A DNA stretch of 64,000 nucleotides from Rhodoferax sp. (GCA_003133245.1 PKWM01000031.1:37341-101340); one strand, 5' to 3'. Positions 10,059 through 20,940 are shown, numbered from the stretch's first letter. The notes: generated from the letters alone by a model not told the origin. Numbers and translations: made by a program.

Positions 10059-11507
10059 ATGAGTGCCGTATTGAAACCTGTCAAAACCGAGAATTACAAA
10101 ATTGCCGACCTGGGCCTGGCTGCCTGGGGCCGCAAAGAGTTGAACATCGCCCAGACCGAAATGCCTGGCCTGATGGCAATTCGCGAAGAATTCGCCAAAT
10201 CGCAGCCACTCAAAGGTGCGCGCATCACCGGCTCCTTGCACATGACGATTCAGACCGGTGTGCTGGTCGAAACGCTGCAAGCCTTGGGCGCGCAAGTGCG
10301 CTGGGCTTCGTGCAATATTTTTTCGACACAGGACCATGCCGCCGCCGCCCTGGTAGCCAGCGGCACGCCGGTGTTCGCCTACAAGGGTGAAAGCCTCGCC
10401 GACTATTGGGATTACACCCATCGCATCTTCGAGTTCGGCCCTAAGGGCAGCAAGCTTGAAGGCCCCAACATGATTCTGGACGATGGCGGCGATGCCACGC
10501 TGCTGATGCACCTGGGCGCGCGAGCCGAGAAAGACATTAAGCTGTTGGCCAAGCCAGGCAGCGAAGAAGAGATTTGCCTGTTTGCCGCCATCAAGGCCAA
10601 GCTCAAGGTCGATCCAACCTGGTACAGCCGCCGCCTGAAAAACATCATCGGCGTGACCGAAGAAACCACCACCGGCGTGCACCGCCTGAACGACATGTCG
10701 GCCAAGGGCACGCTTAAATTGCGCGCCATCAACGTCAACGATTCCGTCACCAAGAGCAAGTTCGACAATCTGTACGGTTGTCGTGAGTCGCTGGTGGATG
10801 GCATCAAGCGCGCCACCGACGTCATGATCGCCGGCAAGGTCGCCTGCGTGGCCGGCTACGGCGACGTCGGCAAAGGCTGCGCCCAAGCCCTGCGCGCGCT
10901 CTCGGCGCAGGTGTGGGTGACCGAGGTCGATCCCATCAACGCGCTGCAGGCCGCGATGGAAGGTTTCAAGGTGGTCACCATGGAATACGCCGCTGACAAA
11001 TGCGACATTTTCGTGACCTGCACCGGCAACCTCAACGTCATCAATTACAAGCACATGGCGGCCATGAAAGACCAGGCCATCGTTTGCAACATCGGTCACT
11101 TCGACAACGAAATCGACGTCGCATCGCTCGCCAAGTGCAAGTGGGAAGAGATCAAACCGCAAGTCGATCATGTGATCTTTCCGGCCAAGGGCGCCAAGCC
11201 CGCCAAACGCATCATCCTGCTGGCTAAGGGCCGTTTGGTGAACCTGGGTTGTGGCACCGGTCACCCCAGTTTTGTGATGAGCTCCAGCTTTGCCAACCAA
11301 ACCATCGCCCAGATCGAGTTGTTCACCAAGCCCAAGGAATACAAAGTCGGCAAAGTCTATGTGCTGCCCAAGCACCTGGACGAGAAAGTGGCGCGGCTGC
11401 ACCTTAAAAAAGTCGGCGCCATGCTCTCCGAGCTCACCGATGAACAGGCCGCCTACATTGGTGTTAGCAAAGCCGGTCCGTACAAGGCCGACAGCTATCG
11501 CTATTGA
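10059..11507 (+). CDS. ahcY: Adenosylhomocysteinase (S-adenosylhomocysteine hydrolase)
   Basis: Splits S-adenosylhomocysteine into homocysteine and adenosine, relieving product inhibition of methyltransferases. The 482-residue product shows the catalytic-domain segments [15 protein letters not shown] and DDGGDATLL, the TTTGVHRL motif, and the NAD-binding [20 protein letters not shown], and ends PYKADSYRY as in canonical members. GGAG lies 8 bases before the ATG. It is controlled by the SAH riboswitch just upstream and starts a block with tlyA and metF. Confidence 0.98.
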   Translation: MSAVLKPVKTENYKIADLGLAAWGRKELNIAQTEMPGLMAIREEFAKSQPLKGARITGSLHMTIQTGVLVETLQALGAQVRWASCNIFSTQDHAAAALVASGTPVFAYKGESLADYWDYTHRIFEFGPKGSKLEGPNMILDDGGDATLLMHLGARAEKDIKLLAKPGSEEEICLFAAIKAKLKVDPTWYSRRLKNIIGVTEETTTGVHRLNDMSAKGTLKLRAINVNDSVTKSKFDNLYGCRESLVDGIKRATDVMIAGKVACVAGYGDVGKGCAQALRALSAQVWVTEVDPINALQAAMEGFKVVTMEYAADKCDIFVTCTGNLNVINYKHMAAMKDQAIVCNIGHFDNEIDVASLAKCKWEEIKPQVDHVIFPAKGAKPAKRIILLAKGRLVNLGCGTGHPSFVMSSSFANQTIAQIELFTKPKEYKVGKVYVLPKHLDEKVARLHLKKVGAMLSELTDEQAAYIGVSKAGPYKADSYRY

Positions 11508-11517
11508 AAAAGAAAAA

Positions 11518-12309
11518 ATGCGTATCGATCAATTGCTGGTGCAACGTCAGCTCGCCAGCACCCGCTCGCAAGCCCAGCGCCTGATTGCGGGTGGCGTCGA
11601 GTGGCTACAGGGAGAAGTCTGGCGGCGCGTCGCCAAGAATGGCGACGAAGTTTCCGATGATGCGCCGGTGCGCCTGCTGGACGACTCCGAGGCACGCTAC
11701 GTGTCACGCGGTGGCTTGAAGCTTGAAGCCGCTTTGAACCAAGTGGGGTTGTCCGTGACCGGCCTCCAGTGTCTGGATGTGGGCCAGTCCACCGGAGGCT
11801 TTACCGACTGCTTGCTGCAGCGAGGTGCCGCCTATGTGGTGGGCGTCGATGTGGGCAGCGCCCAGTTGCACCCACGCCTGCGCGCCGACCCGCGTGTGCT
11901 GTGCGTTGAAAAAATTAACGCCCGTGCTCTGGATGCTGCTGATTTGACCGCCGCTTATGCTTTGACAGAAATGTCTGCCCCCAACCCAAGCATTGACTTC
12001 GTGCCCGAGTTTGACCTGATCGTGGCTGATCTATCGTTCATATCGCAGACCCTGGTGTTGCCTGCGGTGGTGCCTTTACTCAAACTCGGTGGCACTTTGC
12101 TGACGTTGGTCAAGCCGCAGTTTGAGCTGCAACCTGGCCAGGTTGGCAAAGGCGGAATTGTGAAAGATGCGGCGATGTACCTGCTGGTCGAGCAGCGCCT
12201 GCGCGAAACTTGCGCTGCGCTCGGCTTGACCGTGACCGCCTGGTTTGACTCGCCGATTACCGGGGGTGACGGCAACCGTGAATTTTTTATATGTGCCCAC
12301 AAGCTGTGA
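11518..12309 (+). CDS. tlyA: TlyA family rRNA 2'-O-methyltransferase (hemolysin-A family)
   Basis: Predicted SAM-dependent rRNA cytidine 2'-O-methyltransferase. The 263-residue product has an N-terminal S4 RNA-binding domain (MRIDQLLVQRQLASTRSQAQ) followed by a Rossmann methyltransferase fold with LDVGQSTGGFTDCLLQ and VADLSFISQTLVLPA; KPQFE is in the family's catalytic K-D-K-E set. The ATG at 11518 follows the ahcY stop by 10 bases and removes a spurious upstream extension through ahcY. Its TGA overlaps the first two bases of the 83-bp repeat element. Confidence 0.93.
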   Translation: MRIDQLLVQRQLASTRSQAQRLIAGGVEWLQGEVWRRVAKNGDEVSDDAPVRLLDDSEARYVSRGGLKLEAALNQVGLSVTGLQCLDVGQSTGGFTDCLLQRGAAYVVGVDVGSAQLHPRLRADPRVLCVEKINARALDAADLTAAYALTEMSAPNPSIDFVPEFDLIVADLSFISQTLVLPAVVPLLKLGGTLLTLVKPQFELQPGQVGKGGIVKDAAMYLLVEQRLRETCAALGLTVTAWFDSPITGGDGNREFFICAHKL

Positions 12310-12390
12310 ATTGGGGTCAGATCCCAATTCGGGGCAGAGCCTTCGGACTTGCCAACAACGACTCACCGATTTGGGCTCTGACCCCAATTC
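12308..12390. repeat. 83-bp inverted-repeat element between tlyA and metF (best copy)
   Basis: Perfect 14-base terminal inverted repeats, GAATTGGGGTCAGA at 12308-12321 and its complement at 12377-12390; the inverted match extends to 25 bases with 2 mismatches. It starts exactly on the tlyA stop codon. A related copy is at 4634-4710 and a half-copy inside mnmA at 9532-9552. Non-coding, REP/MITE-like. Confidence 0.85.
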
Positions 12391-12411
12391 TGCGTATTAA
12401 GAAATGCCGCC

Positions 12412-13251
12412 ATGACTGACATTGCCCATTTTCCCGTCAGCATTGAATTCTTCCCTCCCAAAACCCCGGAGGGCGTGGAAAAGCTGCGCCGGGCGCGCCT
12501 GCAACTCTACGCCTTGAAACCTGAATTTTGTTCAGTGACTTTTGGCGCGGGCGGTGCCACGCAAGAAGGCACCTTCAACACCGTGCGTGATATTCTGGCC
12601 GAAGGGGTGAATGCCGCCTCGCATTTGTCGTGCATCGGTGCCACCCGGGCCAAGGTGAGCGAGCAGCTTGCCATCCTGAAAACCATGGGCGTCAAACGCC
12701 TGGTCGCCTTGCGTGGCGACCTGCCCAGCGGTTTTGGCACGGGTGGCGAGTTTCAATACGCCAGCGATCTGGTGGCTTTTATCCGCTTCGAGACCGGTGA
12801 CGACTTTCGCATTGAGGTGGCGGCCTACCCGGAGGTGCATCCGCAGGCCAGGTCACCACAGAGCGATTTGCAGGCCTTTGCCGCAAAAATAAATGCCGGC
12901 GCCAACGCCGCCATCACCCAGTACTTTTACAACGCCGACGCCTACTTCCGCTTTGTCGAAGAAGTGGACGCATTGGGCTTGAACGTGGCGGTGGTGCCCG
13001 GCATCATGCCGATTGCCAGCTCGACGCAGTTGATGCGCTTTAGCGATGCCTGTGGTGCCGAGATTCCGCGCTGGATACGTCTGCGCCTGCAAAGTTTTGG
13101 CGACGATACGGCGTCGATCAAGGCGTTTGGACTGGATGTGGTCACTGACCTGTGCGAGCAACTGCGCGCCGGTGGTGCGCCGGGCCTGCACTTTTACAGC
13201 ATGAACCAAAGCGTGGCAACACTGGAAGTTTGCCATCGGTTGGGGCTTTAG
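12412..13251 (+). CDS. metF: 5,10-methylenetetrahydrofolate reductase
   Basis: FAD enzyme that makes 5-methyl-THF for methionine synthase. The 279-residue product starts with VSIEFFPPKTPEGVEKLRRA (the catalytic Glu is in EFFPP) and has FCSVTFGAGGATQEGT, VALRGDLPSG, and AYPEVHPQA, all family signatures. It follows ahcY and tlyA, so the block remakes homocysteine and supplies the methyl donor to turn it into methionine. Its stop overlaps by 3 bases the stop of the convergent exporter gene. Confidence 0.96.
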   Translation: MTDIAHFPVSIEFFPPKTPEGVEKLRRARLQLYALKPEFCSVTFGAGGATQEGTFNTVRDILAEGVNAASHLSCIGATRAKVSEQLAILKTMGVKRLVALRGDLPSGFGTGGEFQYASDLVAFIRFETGDDFRIEVAAYPEVHPQARSPQSDLQAFAAKINAGANAAITQYFYNADAYFRFVEEVDALGLNVAVVPGIMPIASSTQLMRFSDACGAEIPRWIRLRLQSFGDDTASIKAFGLDVVTDLCEQLRAGGAPGLHFYSMNQSVATLEVCHRLGL

Positions 13252-14486
13252 TGCGCGGGATGATCGACCCTTCTGCCGATCTCTGGCCAGCGGTGATGCA
13301 AATAGACCCAGGCCACCAGCCCCGAACACATCATGGCCAGCGAAGCCACAGCCAATGAAACGGTCGATTGCATCACCAGCGGAACAACGATGCCAGCAAC
13401 CAGGCCATTGGCCGATGAGCCCACGAACGCTTGCAAGGAAGAGGCCATGCCGCGCCGCTGCGGGTAGAGGTCAAGCACCAACAGCGTGATCACCGGCACC
13501 ATCATGGCCCAACCAAAAGCAAAGATGGCAATCGGAAACAGCGACCACACCGCGCTGGCTTTGAACAATAGGTTAGCCGCCAGATTGACAATCGCGATCA
13601 CCAGCATGATTGAAAAACCATATTTGATCTGCTGCTTGGGCGCAAGCTTGCCCGCCATGCGACCACTCACCCAGGCACCCCCCATGATGCCGCTGATAGT
13701 CAGCAAAAAAAACCAGAAAAACTGGGTCGGTGCCAAGCCCAGATGCGCACCTAAAAAGGCCGGTGCCGCCAGGACATACAAAAACATGCCATTAAACGGC
13801 ACGCCACTGGCCAGCGCCAGCAGCAAAAACCGCGGATCCAGACCGAGTTGCCAGTAGCCTTGCAGCAGGTTGCTGACTTTCAAAGGCTGACGCTGGCTCA
13901 GATGCAGCGTTTCGGGCAGCAACTTGTAATTGGCAAGCCAGAGCGTGACACCGACCCCGGTCAAAAACCAGAACACACTGTGCCAGCCCATGCTCACCAG
14001 CAGAGCGCCGCCGATGATGGGGGCAATGGCAGGGGCCGCGCCAAAATAAATGGTGATCTGGCTCATCACCTGTTGCGCCTGCGCTGGTGCAAACATGTCG
14101 CGCACCACGGCGCGTGACACCACAATGCCCGCACCCGTGGTCAACCCCTGCACCGCCCTGAAAAAAATCAACTGCCCAATGCTTTGCGACAAGGCGCAAC
14201 CGGCCGAGGCCAGCGTGAAGGCGGCCAAACCCCACAACACCACCGGCCGACGTCCGAGACTGTCTGAGATAGCCCCATGAAACAGGCTCATGAAAGCAAA
14301 ACCAAACAGATAGGCCGAAAGCGTTTGCTGCATCTGGACAGGCGTCGCACCGAGCGACTCCGCGATGCCTGAAAACGCTGGCATATAGGTGTCAATCGAA
14401 AACGACCCCAGCATGCCCAACAATGCCAGCAACACCGCCAGCGCCCAGCGCGGCGCGCGCCAGAGTTCTTTCGCGTCAGGGTTCAT
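13248..14486 (-). CDS. Bcr/CflA family drug resistance / MFS transporter
   Basis: Inner-membrane proton antiporter of the major facilitator superfamily, about 12 hydrophobic segments over 412 residues. The segment SIDTYMPAFSGIAESLGATP in helix 1 and the loop HGAISDSLGRRPVVLWG are typical of the Bcr/CflA (bicyclomycin/chloramphenicol-type) group. The ATG at 14486 is used; 26 further upstream codons are open but polar and unlike the family. The substrate cannot be told from the sequence. It lies 189 bases after the Bug receptor and may have its own promoter. Confidence 0.85.
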   Translation of the reverse strand: MNPDAKELWRAPRWALAVLLALLGMLGSFSIDTYMPAFSGIAESLGATPVQMQQTLSAYLFGFAFMSLFHGAISDSLGRRPVVLWGLAAFTLASAGCALSQSIGQLIFFRAVQGLTTGAGIVVSRAVVRDMFAPAQAQQVMSQITIYFGAAPAIAPIIGGALLVSMGWHSVFWFLTGVGVTLWLANYKLLPETLHLSQRQPLKVSNLLQGYWQLGLDPRFLLLALASGVPFNGMFLYVLAAPAFLGAHLGLAPTQFFWFFLLTISGIMGGAWVSGRMAGKLAPKQQIKYGFSIMLVIAIVNLAANLLFKASAVWSLFPIAIFAFGWAMMVPVITLLVLDLYPQRRGMASSLQAFVGSSANGLVAGIVVPLVMQSTVSLAVASLAMMCSGLVAWVYLHHRWPEIGRRVDHPAH

Positions 14487-14675
14487 ATGGAAGTAGAGTG
14501 ATCGATCCCAGGCACACTCGGCAGGCTGGTGCGATAGCAATAAGGGATTAGATGCGTCAGGCAAGCACTGCCTGCGAGCGCCGTATCCAGTGTCGCAATG
14601 TCAATGATAGCGCCAGCGAAAAACCGACAAAGTCGGTGATGAGTGCACCCTGGAAAGCATCGGACGGAGTCAACG

Positions 14676-15707
14676 TCAGTCGGCGGTAATCTTTTGCGCC
14701 TTGATCAGTTGGGCCCAGCGCTTTGCATCTTTCTCGACCAGACGTTTAAACTCTTCCGGCGTGCTGCTGCTCGGGTCCATCCCCTGGGTCTGGAAGGCTT
14801 TTTTGACCTCGTCAGTCGACAAAATTTCCTTGATTTCGCGGTTCAACAAAGCTACCAGATTGGGTGGGGTACCGGGTGGCGCGAAGATGCCGTACCACAT
14901 GTCCACATTGACATTGCCGATCTTGGCTTCGGTCAGCGTTGGCACTTCTGGCAGCAGTGGGTGACGCTTGTCGCTGCCAATGCCCAGTGCCACCAGCTTG
15001 CCCGCTTTTATATACGGCAACGCCACGTGAATTGGCAAAAACATGGTGTCAATCTGGCCTCCGATCAGGTCGGTCAGCGCTGGACCGGTGCCACGGTAGG
15101 GAATATGTGTGATAAATACGCCGGCCGTGGCCTTGAACAGTTCCATCGCCAGATGGTGCGGCGTGCCGACCCCAGGCGAGCCGTAATTGATACGACCGGG
15201 GGCTTTGCGTGCGGCTTTGATCAGATCGGTTGCACTTTTGAAGCCGGTCTTCGGGTTAGCCACCAACAGCAACTGGCCCCAGCTGGTCAGGGACACCGGC
15301 GTTAGATCTTTCACCGGATCAAACGGAAGTTGAGGATAGAGGCTGGCGTTCATCACCAACGTATTGACGGTCACCAGCAAAGTGGCGCCATTGGGCGCAG
15401 CGCGCACGACAGCTTCGGTTCCGATATTGCCGGAAGCGCCGGCGCGGTTGTCCACCACCACCGGTCGCCCGAGACGCTCGGACAACCTGGGGCCGAGCGT
15501 GCGGGCAATCAGGTCAATGCCGGTGCCCGGCGTGAAGGGCACAATTAGGTGGATCGGGGTTTGTGGCAGCGCAGCTGTTTGGGCCAACACGCCAGCGCTG
15601 ACGGCAACCGCAGCCAGCAGAAGGCTCAGCTTGAGCGCCAGCCGGCGGTAGTCGAACAGACGGCCAGAGTAAAAGAAACGAGCGATTGCGAGAAGTTGTT
15701 GAATCAT
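14676..15707 (-). CDS. Tripartite tricarboxylate transporter substrate-binding protein (Bug family)
   Basis: Periplasmic receptor with a signal sequence (LALKLSLLLAAVAVSAGVLAQ) after an unusually long basic N-terminus. Family marks: PIHLIVPFTPGTGIDLIARTL, the acid-binding VVVDNRAGASGNIGTEAV, and INYGSPGVGTPHHLAMELF. GAGG lies 7 bases before the ATG at 15707. 343 residues. No membrane subunits (TctA/TctB) are nearby, as is common for the many orphan Bug proteins of Burkholderiales. Next to an amidohydrolase and a LysR regulator, it probably binds a carboxylated compound that the amidohydrolase acts on. Confidence 0.9.
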   Translation of the reverse strand: MIQQLLAIARFFYSGRLFDYRRLALKLSLLLAAVAVSAGVLAQTAALPQTPIHLIVPFTPGTGIDLIARTLGPRLSERLGRPVVVDNRAGASGNIGTEAVVRAAPNGATLLVTVNTLVMNASLYPQLPFDPVKDLTPVSLTSWGQLLLVANPKTGFKSATDLIKAARKAPGRINYGSPGVGTPHHLAMELFKATAGVFITHIPYRGTGPALTDLIGGQIDTMFLPIHVALPYIKAGKLVALGIGSDKRHPLLPEVPTLTEAKIGNVNVDMWYGIFAPPGTPPNLVALLNREIKEILSTDEVKKAFQTQGMDPSSSTPEEFKRLVEKDAKRWAQLIKAQKITAD

Positions 15708-15809
15708 TTTTTTGCCTCTTTTGATGCCTTGATGTCTGTTGCGCTTGACCGACGGTAAGTGCATTATCGCAAACAAGCCTCGGCCAATTCCCAGATTACG
15801 CGGCCACGG

Positions 15810-16817
15810 TCATTCCAGCTTGAGCAAACGACGCGCATTGCCCTCGTAGATGGCGTGGCGCTGTTGCGGCGTGATGTCGAGCGCGTTGATGATATCAATG
15901 GTCCAGCGTGTATAGGCTGACCCCTTCTCCGGATCGAAAGGCGCATCCGAGGCAAACAACACCTTGTCAACACCAAAAAAGTCGAGCCCCAATTCGGTCG
16001 CCTTGGCCGCGCCGAACATCGCTGTGTCAGCGTAAAACATCTTGAAATAGTCGAGGGGACGTTTTTTCAACCGCTTCAAGATCAATGAGTAGTCTTCGTC
16101 TGAAGTTCGGCTGCCCAACTGGTCCCAACCGGGGCCGACCCGTCCTTCGAAGTAGGGGATCATGCCACCCATGTGATGGGTGATGATTTTGAGGTCCGGA
16201 TGCTTGTCAAACAAGCCTTCGAACACCATGTGCGCCATCGCAACGCTGGTCTCGTAAGGCCAGCCAAGGGTCCACCATATTTCGTAATGGCTTTTCTTCT
16301 CCCCTTTGTAGTCGGGGAAGTCGGCACCGCGGGCCGGGTGCAGCCAGATCGGCCGGTCCAGGCTTGCCATGAGGTCAAACAGTGGCAGCGTCTCGGGCGC
16401 AGTGAGTGGCCTGCCCAGGACATTGGTGAACACCTGCACCCCCACTGCTCCGAGTTTGTTGATCGCGCGTTCGGTCTCGCGCAGCAATCCGTCCGGATCG
16501 TTCATGGGTAGCGAAGCGATGAAGGCGGGAAAACGCTTGGGGTATTTTGCGACCAGTTCGGCCATGCCATCATTGGCAAGCCGCGCCATTTCGGTCGAGA
16601 CCGGCGCAGGACCGAACACTTCAATCGGTGGCGAACCCAGGCAGATTACCTGCGCGTAGTCGTCGAAACGGTCCATGATCCGGAAACGCTCGTCCAGATC
16701 GACGATGCAGGGAATTTCGCGAACCCGTTTGAACATGTCCTTGCCGTTGGGTGCCACTTCGAGCGCCCGCTTGAAAAAGGCTTGAGGAAAAATGTGGTTG
16801 AAAATGTCGAGCTTCAT
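15810..16817 (-). CDS. Amidohydrolase-family protein (ACMSD / gamma-resorcylate decarboxylase type)
   Basis: A 335-residue TIM-barrel protein of the amidohydrolase-2 group, which includes aromatic acid decarboxylases and hydrolases. Seen: WLHPARGADFPDY, IITHHMGGMIPYFEGR with a metal-site histidine, and VLFASDAPFDPEKG with the catalytic aspartate. At the N-terminus the usual metal-binding HxH is replaced by FNH (LDIFNHIFP), so one ligand differs. The ATG at 16817 has AGGA upstream; a TTG nine codons earlier is unlikely. Grouped with the Bug receptor and LysR gene; substrate unknown. Confidence 0.82.
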   Translation of the reverse strand: MKLDIFNHIFPQAFFKRALEVAPNGKDMFKRVREIPCIVDLDERFRIMDRFDDYAQVICLGSPPIEVFGPAPVSTEMARLANDGMAELVAKYPKRFPAFIASLPMNDPDGLLRETERAINKLGAVGVQVFTNVLGRPLTAPETLPLFDLMASLDRPIWLHPARGADFPDYKGEKKSHYEIWWTLGWPYETSVAMAHMVFEGLFDKHPDLKIITHHMGGMIPYFEGRVGPGWDQLGSRTSDEDYSLILKRLKKRPLDYFKMFYADTAMFGAAKATELGLDFFGVDKVLFASDAPFDPEKGSAYTRWTIDIINALDITPQQRHAIYEGNARRLLKLE

Positions 16818-17024
16818 CTTGGTTTCCTTTGAGTTTTCTGGCAATTTTCAGCAACGTGAAAGTTGCTGGAATTTCTTGATGGAACAAGAGGTCGCACGTT
16901 GCCACATCTTGATCCATAAGGCAATTTCATTATTTTTATACGTTAATTAAATAATTATATAAGTATCACTCTGTCTTGCACGTGCCGCAAAGCGACTTAC
17001 GGTTCTTACGAAACTTGTCGACAA

Positions 17025-17936
17025 TCAGCTACTTTCCGTCGCATGGGCCTTGAGGAATACTTTAAAGCTCTCGGCGGCCGGCGAAAGGTCTCTATCCTGG
17101 CGCGTAATGACAGAAACCTCCCGCCGGACCACCGGCTCAATGAGCTTTCTGATCTGGATGTTGTAATACTGAGTAATCGGCTTTGCGTAGGAAGGCAACA
17201 CCGAGACACCAAGACCAGCCGCCACCATGCCAACGACCGTGGACAGATGAGACACCTCGTAAGCGCTTTGAACCTCAACACCCGCGTCGGCAAAACACTT
17301 TCTGATGAGTTGTCCGACGGAATTGTCATCCGTGAGTGAAACAAACGGATGCCCCGCCAATTCCCGCCAGGCCACGCTTGCCTGGCTAGCCCACGGATGA
17401 CCGGCGGCACAGGCCAGCACCAGCGTGTCTGACATTAATGGTTCCGCAACCAGTTCGCGTCCTGCTTTTTCAAAAGTCCCAATGCCAAAGTCCACGCCCC
17501 CGTCGCGAACTTTTGTCTGAATCAATCCGGCGATCGTGTCTTGCAGGATGACGCTGACGCCCGGGTACATCGTGGTGTATTCCCTGATGACATTGGGCAG
17601 CCAGATTGACGCCATGAGCGGAGTCGCAGCGACCGCCACGCGGCCGCGCTTCTTTGCTACGAGCTCCTTCGAGCTCAATAGGGCGTTGTGAAGGTCCGCC
17701 AGCATCTTCTCTGCCACCGGGTAAAAATCTCGCCCAGCATCGGCAAGCTGCACGGTTCGGGTGGTCCGATCGAACAAACGCAGCCCGAACTGTTCCTCAA
17801 GCTCGCTGATCAGGACGCTCACCGCAGACTGTGTGAGGTGCAGCCGGGTTGCCGCGGTGGTAAAGCTCCCCGCCTGCGCAACGGCCACGAAGGCTTTGAT
17901 CTGCTTTAAGGTGACATGGTTCGGTTGAATTATCAT
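17025..17936 (-). CDS. LysR-type transcriptional regulator
   Basis: 303 residues: winged helix-turn-helix at the N-terminus (VTLKQIKAFVAVAQAGSFTT ... RLHLTQSAVSVLISELEEQ ... LFDRTTRTVQLADAGR) and a two-lobe effector domain (KVRDGGVDFGIGTF, LVLACAAGHPWA, VGMVAAGLGVSVLPS). The ATG at 17936 fits the family length and has AAGG upstream; codons further up are not conserved in style. It precedes the amidohydrolase and Bug genes on the same strand, with an AT-rich gap of 207 bases that is the likely operator, so it probably controls them. Effector unknown. Confidence 0.9.
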   Translation of the reverse strand: MIIQPNHVTLKQIKAFVAVAQAGSFTTAATRLHLTQSAVSVLISELEEQFGLRLFDRTTRTVQLADAGRDFYPVAEKMLADLHNALLSSKELVAKKRGRVAVAATPLMASIWLPNVIREYTTMYPGVSVILQDTIAGLIQTKVRDGGVDFGIGTFEKAGRELVAEPLMSDTLVLACAAGHPWASQASVAWRELAGHPFVSLTDDNSVGQLIRKCFADAGVEVQSAYEVSHLSTVVGMVAAGLGVSVLPSYAKPITQYYNIQIRKLIEPVVRREVSVITRQDRDLSPAAESFKVFLKAHATESS

Positions 17937-18142
17937 TATTTGACCTTCACAAGGTACGATTTTGACGACTTTAGTCCATTGAGTTTTCGCCAGGCGAGCC
18001 AAGGCGTCATGGGGCAGCATTCTTTGCAAGATTTTGAGTCACATTCTCTTGCCATCTTTACCGACGCTTCATTGAACTTGAATGCCTTGATATGTTCAAA
18101 TAAACTCGGTCGGCATTAGTTATTACTTGAGAAGTGAAAATC

Positions 18143-18616
18143 ATGAAAAAATTATTTATATTGTCTGCTGCGCTGGTGACCAGTGGACTGAGCTTGGCGC
18201 AGACACAGGATATGGGCCACGTGCTTTCGGCAACGCCAATCTTGCAACAAGTCGGCGTGCCGCGTCAGGTCTGCAACACTGAACAAGTTGCGGTGCAACA
18301 GCCCAAGTCCGGCGGCGGTGCCATTTTGGGAGCCATTGCCGGGGGCGCCATGGGCAATGCCGTGGGCGGAGGCAGCGGCAAAGCGGCAGCCACGATGCTA
18401 GGCCTCATCGGCGGGGCGGTCGTTGGCAACAACCTGGAAGGCTCACCGGTATCGCAATCCCGGGACATTCAGCGTTGCACCACTCAAACTTTTCTTGAAA
18501 CCCGCACCGTGGCTTACCAGGTCGCTTATGAATTTGCTGGCAAACACTACACCGTGCAAATGCCACACGACCCAGGCCCTACCATTCGTCTTCAGATCAC
18601 CCCGATCATCAATTAA
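18143..18616 (+). CDS. Glycine-zipper 2TM domain envelope protein
   Basis: 157 residues with a signal peptide (MKKLFILSAALVTSGLSLAQ) and a glycine-rich pair of helices in the middle (GGGAILGAIAGGAMGNAVGG ... MLGLIGGAVVGNNLEG), the pattern of the SlyB / 17-kDa antigen group. The C-terminal part has two cysteines and a small beta-rich segment. There is no lipobox, so it is probably periplasmic or outer-membrane associated. A GTG three codons upstream is an alternative start. Likely envelope-stability role, inferred from the family only. Confidence 0.8.
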   Translation: MKKLFILSAALVTSGLSLAQTQDMGHVLSATPILQQVGVPRQVCNTEQVAVQQPKSGGGAILGAIAGGAMGNAVGGGSGKAAATMLGLIGGAVVGNNLEGSPVSQSRDIQRCTTQTFLETRTVAYQVAYEFAGKHYTVQMPHDPGPTIRLQITPIIN

Positions 18617-18640
18617 GTCATCCGTTTTGTTGGCCCCCGC

Positions 18641-18668
18641 TTGAATGTGGGGAAAAAAGCCTTATCAT
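18641..18668 (+). promoter_or_regulatory. Promoter of groESL
   Basis: TTGAAT (18641-18646) and TATCAT (18663-18668) are separated by 16 bases, a vegetative-type promoter whose start site would fall inside the CIRCE operator. CTTGAAT also resembles a sigma-32 -35 box, so both kinds of control are possible. Confidence 0.6.
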
Positions 18669-18694
18669 TAGCACTCGTAAGAGCTGAGTGCTAA
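18668..18694 (+). promoter_or_regulatory. CIRCE operator (HrcA binding site) of groESL
   Basis: TTAGCACTC-N9-GAGTGCTAA, a perfect match to the CIRCE inverted repeat. It lies over the expected transcription start of groESL. Its repressor HrcA is encoded at 33242-34246 in this window. Confidence 0.97.
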
Positions 18695-18799
18695 CAGACT
18701 TCCTGTCTTTCGCAGTCTCCCCTTCAAGTTAACAAGCGCCAGCTTTTCAAGTTGGTGCTTTTGATTTTTAAACCCCTGTTTCAAAACCAAGGAGATCCT

Positions 18800-19093
18800 A
18801 TGAAACTTCGTCCTCTGCACGACCGCGTGATCGTCAAACGCGTCGAAAACGAAACCAAAACCGCCTCCGGCATCGTCATTCCTGACAGCGCTGCTGAAAA
18901 GCCTGACCAAGGTGAAGTGCTGGCCGTGGGTCCGGGCAAAAAGAACGACAAGGGCGAAATCAGCCCGATGGCAGTCAAGGTGGGTGACCGCGTGTTGTTC
19001 GGCAAATACAGCGGCCAGACCGTCAAAGTGGACGGTGACGAATTGCTGGTCATGAAAGAAGACGACCTCTTCGCTGTTGTCGTCAAGAAATAA
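18800..19093 (+). CDS. groES: Co-chaperonin GroES
   Basis: 97-residue cap of the GroEL folding chamber. Begins [16 protein letters not shown], has the mobile loop [20 protein letters not shown] and the roof-forming GPGKKND, and ends [10 protein letters not shown]. The ribosome site AAGGAG lies 7 bases before the ATG at 18800. Controlled by CIRCE/HrcA and followed by groEL, with a strong hairpin in the gap. Confidence 0.98.
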   Translation: MKLRPLHDRVIVKRVENETKTASGIVIPDSAAEKPDQGEVLAVGPGKKNDKGEISPMAVKVGDRVLFGKYSGQTVKVDGDELLVMKEDDLFAVVVKK

Positions 19094-19102
19094 ATAATTT
19101 GC

Positions 19103-19144
19103 GGGACTGACCGATTGAAGCGCAGCGCTCAATCGGTCAGTCCC
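19103..19144 (+). repeat. Perfect 16-bp hairpin between groES and groEL
   Basis: GGGACTGACCGATTGA (19103-19118) pairs perfectly with TCAATCGGTCAGTCCC (19129-19144) around a 10-base loop. No T-run follows, so it is not a simple terminator; groEL begins 94 bases later. It may be an mRNA-processing or stabilising stem, or a REP-like insertion. Confidence 0.85.
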
Positions 19145-19228
19145 CAACTGAATAGTCTTTCTCAAGTCAATAGTTGCTTACGCATCATCCATGCGCTTTA
19201 GCGGCTCATTTAACTCATCATTTTTTAG

Positions 19229-20896
<1,668 letters not shown>

Positions 20897-20940
20897 AACG
20901 CCGCGAAATCACGCGATACCGTCGTTGCGTCGCCTTGCCC

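Noticed and set aside
10041..11402. 453-residue open frame antisense to ahcY
   Set aside because: It lies wholly opposite a certain gene with a riboswitch, has no ribosome site, and its composition (Gly/His/Asp/Val-rich) is what the codon bias of ahcY gives on the other strand.
11290..11517. N-terminal extension of tlyA into ahcY
   Set aside because: Overlaps ahcY in another frame; the S4 domain starts at the ATG at 11518.
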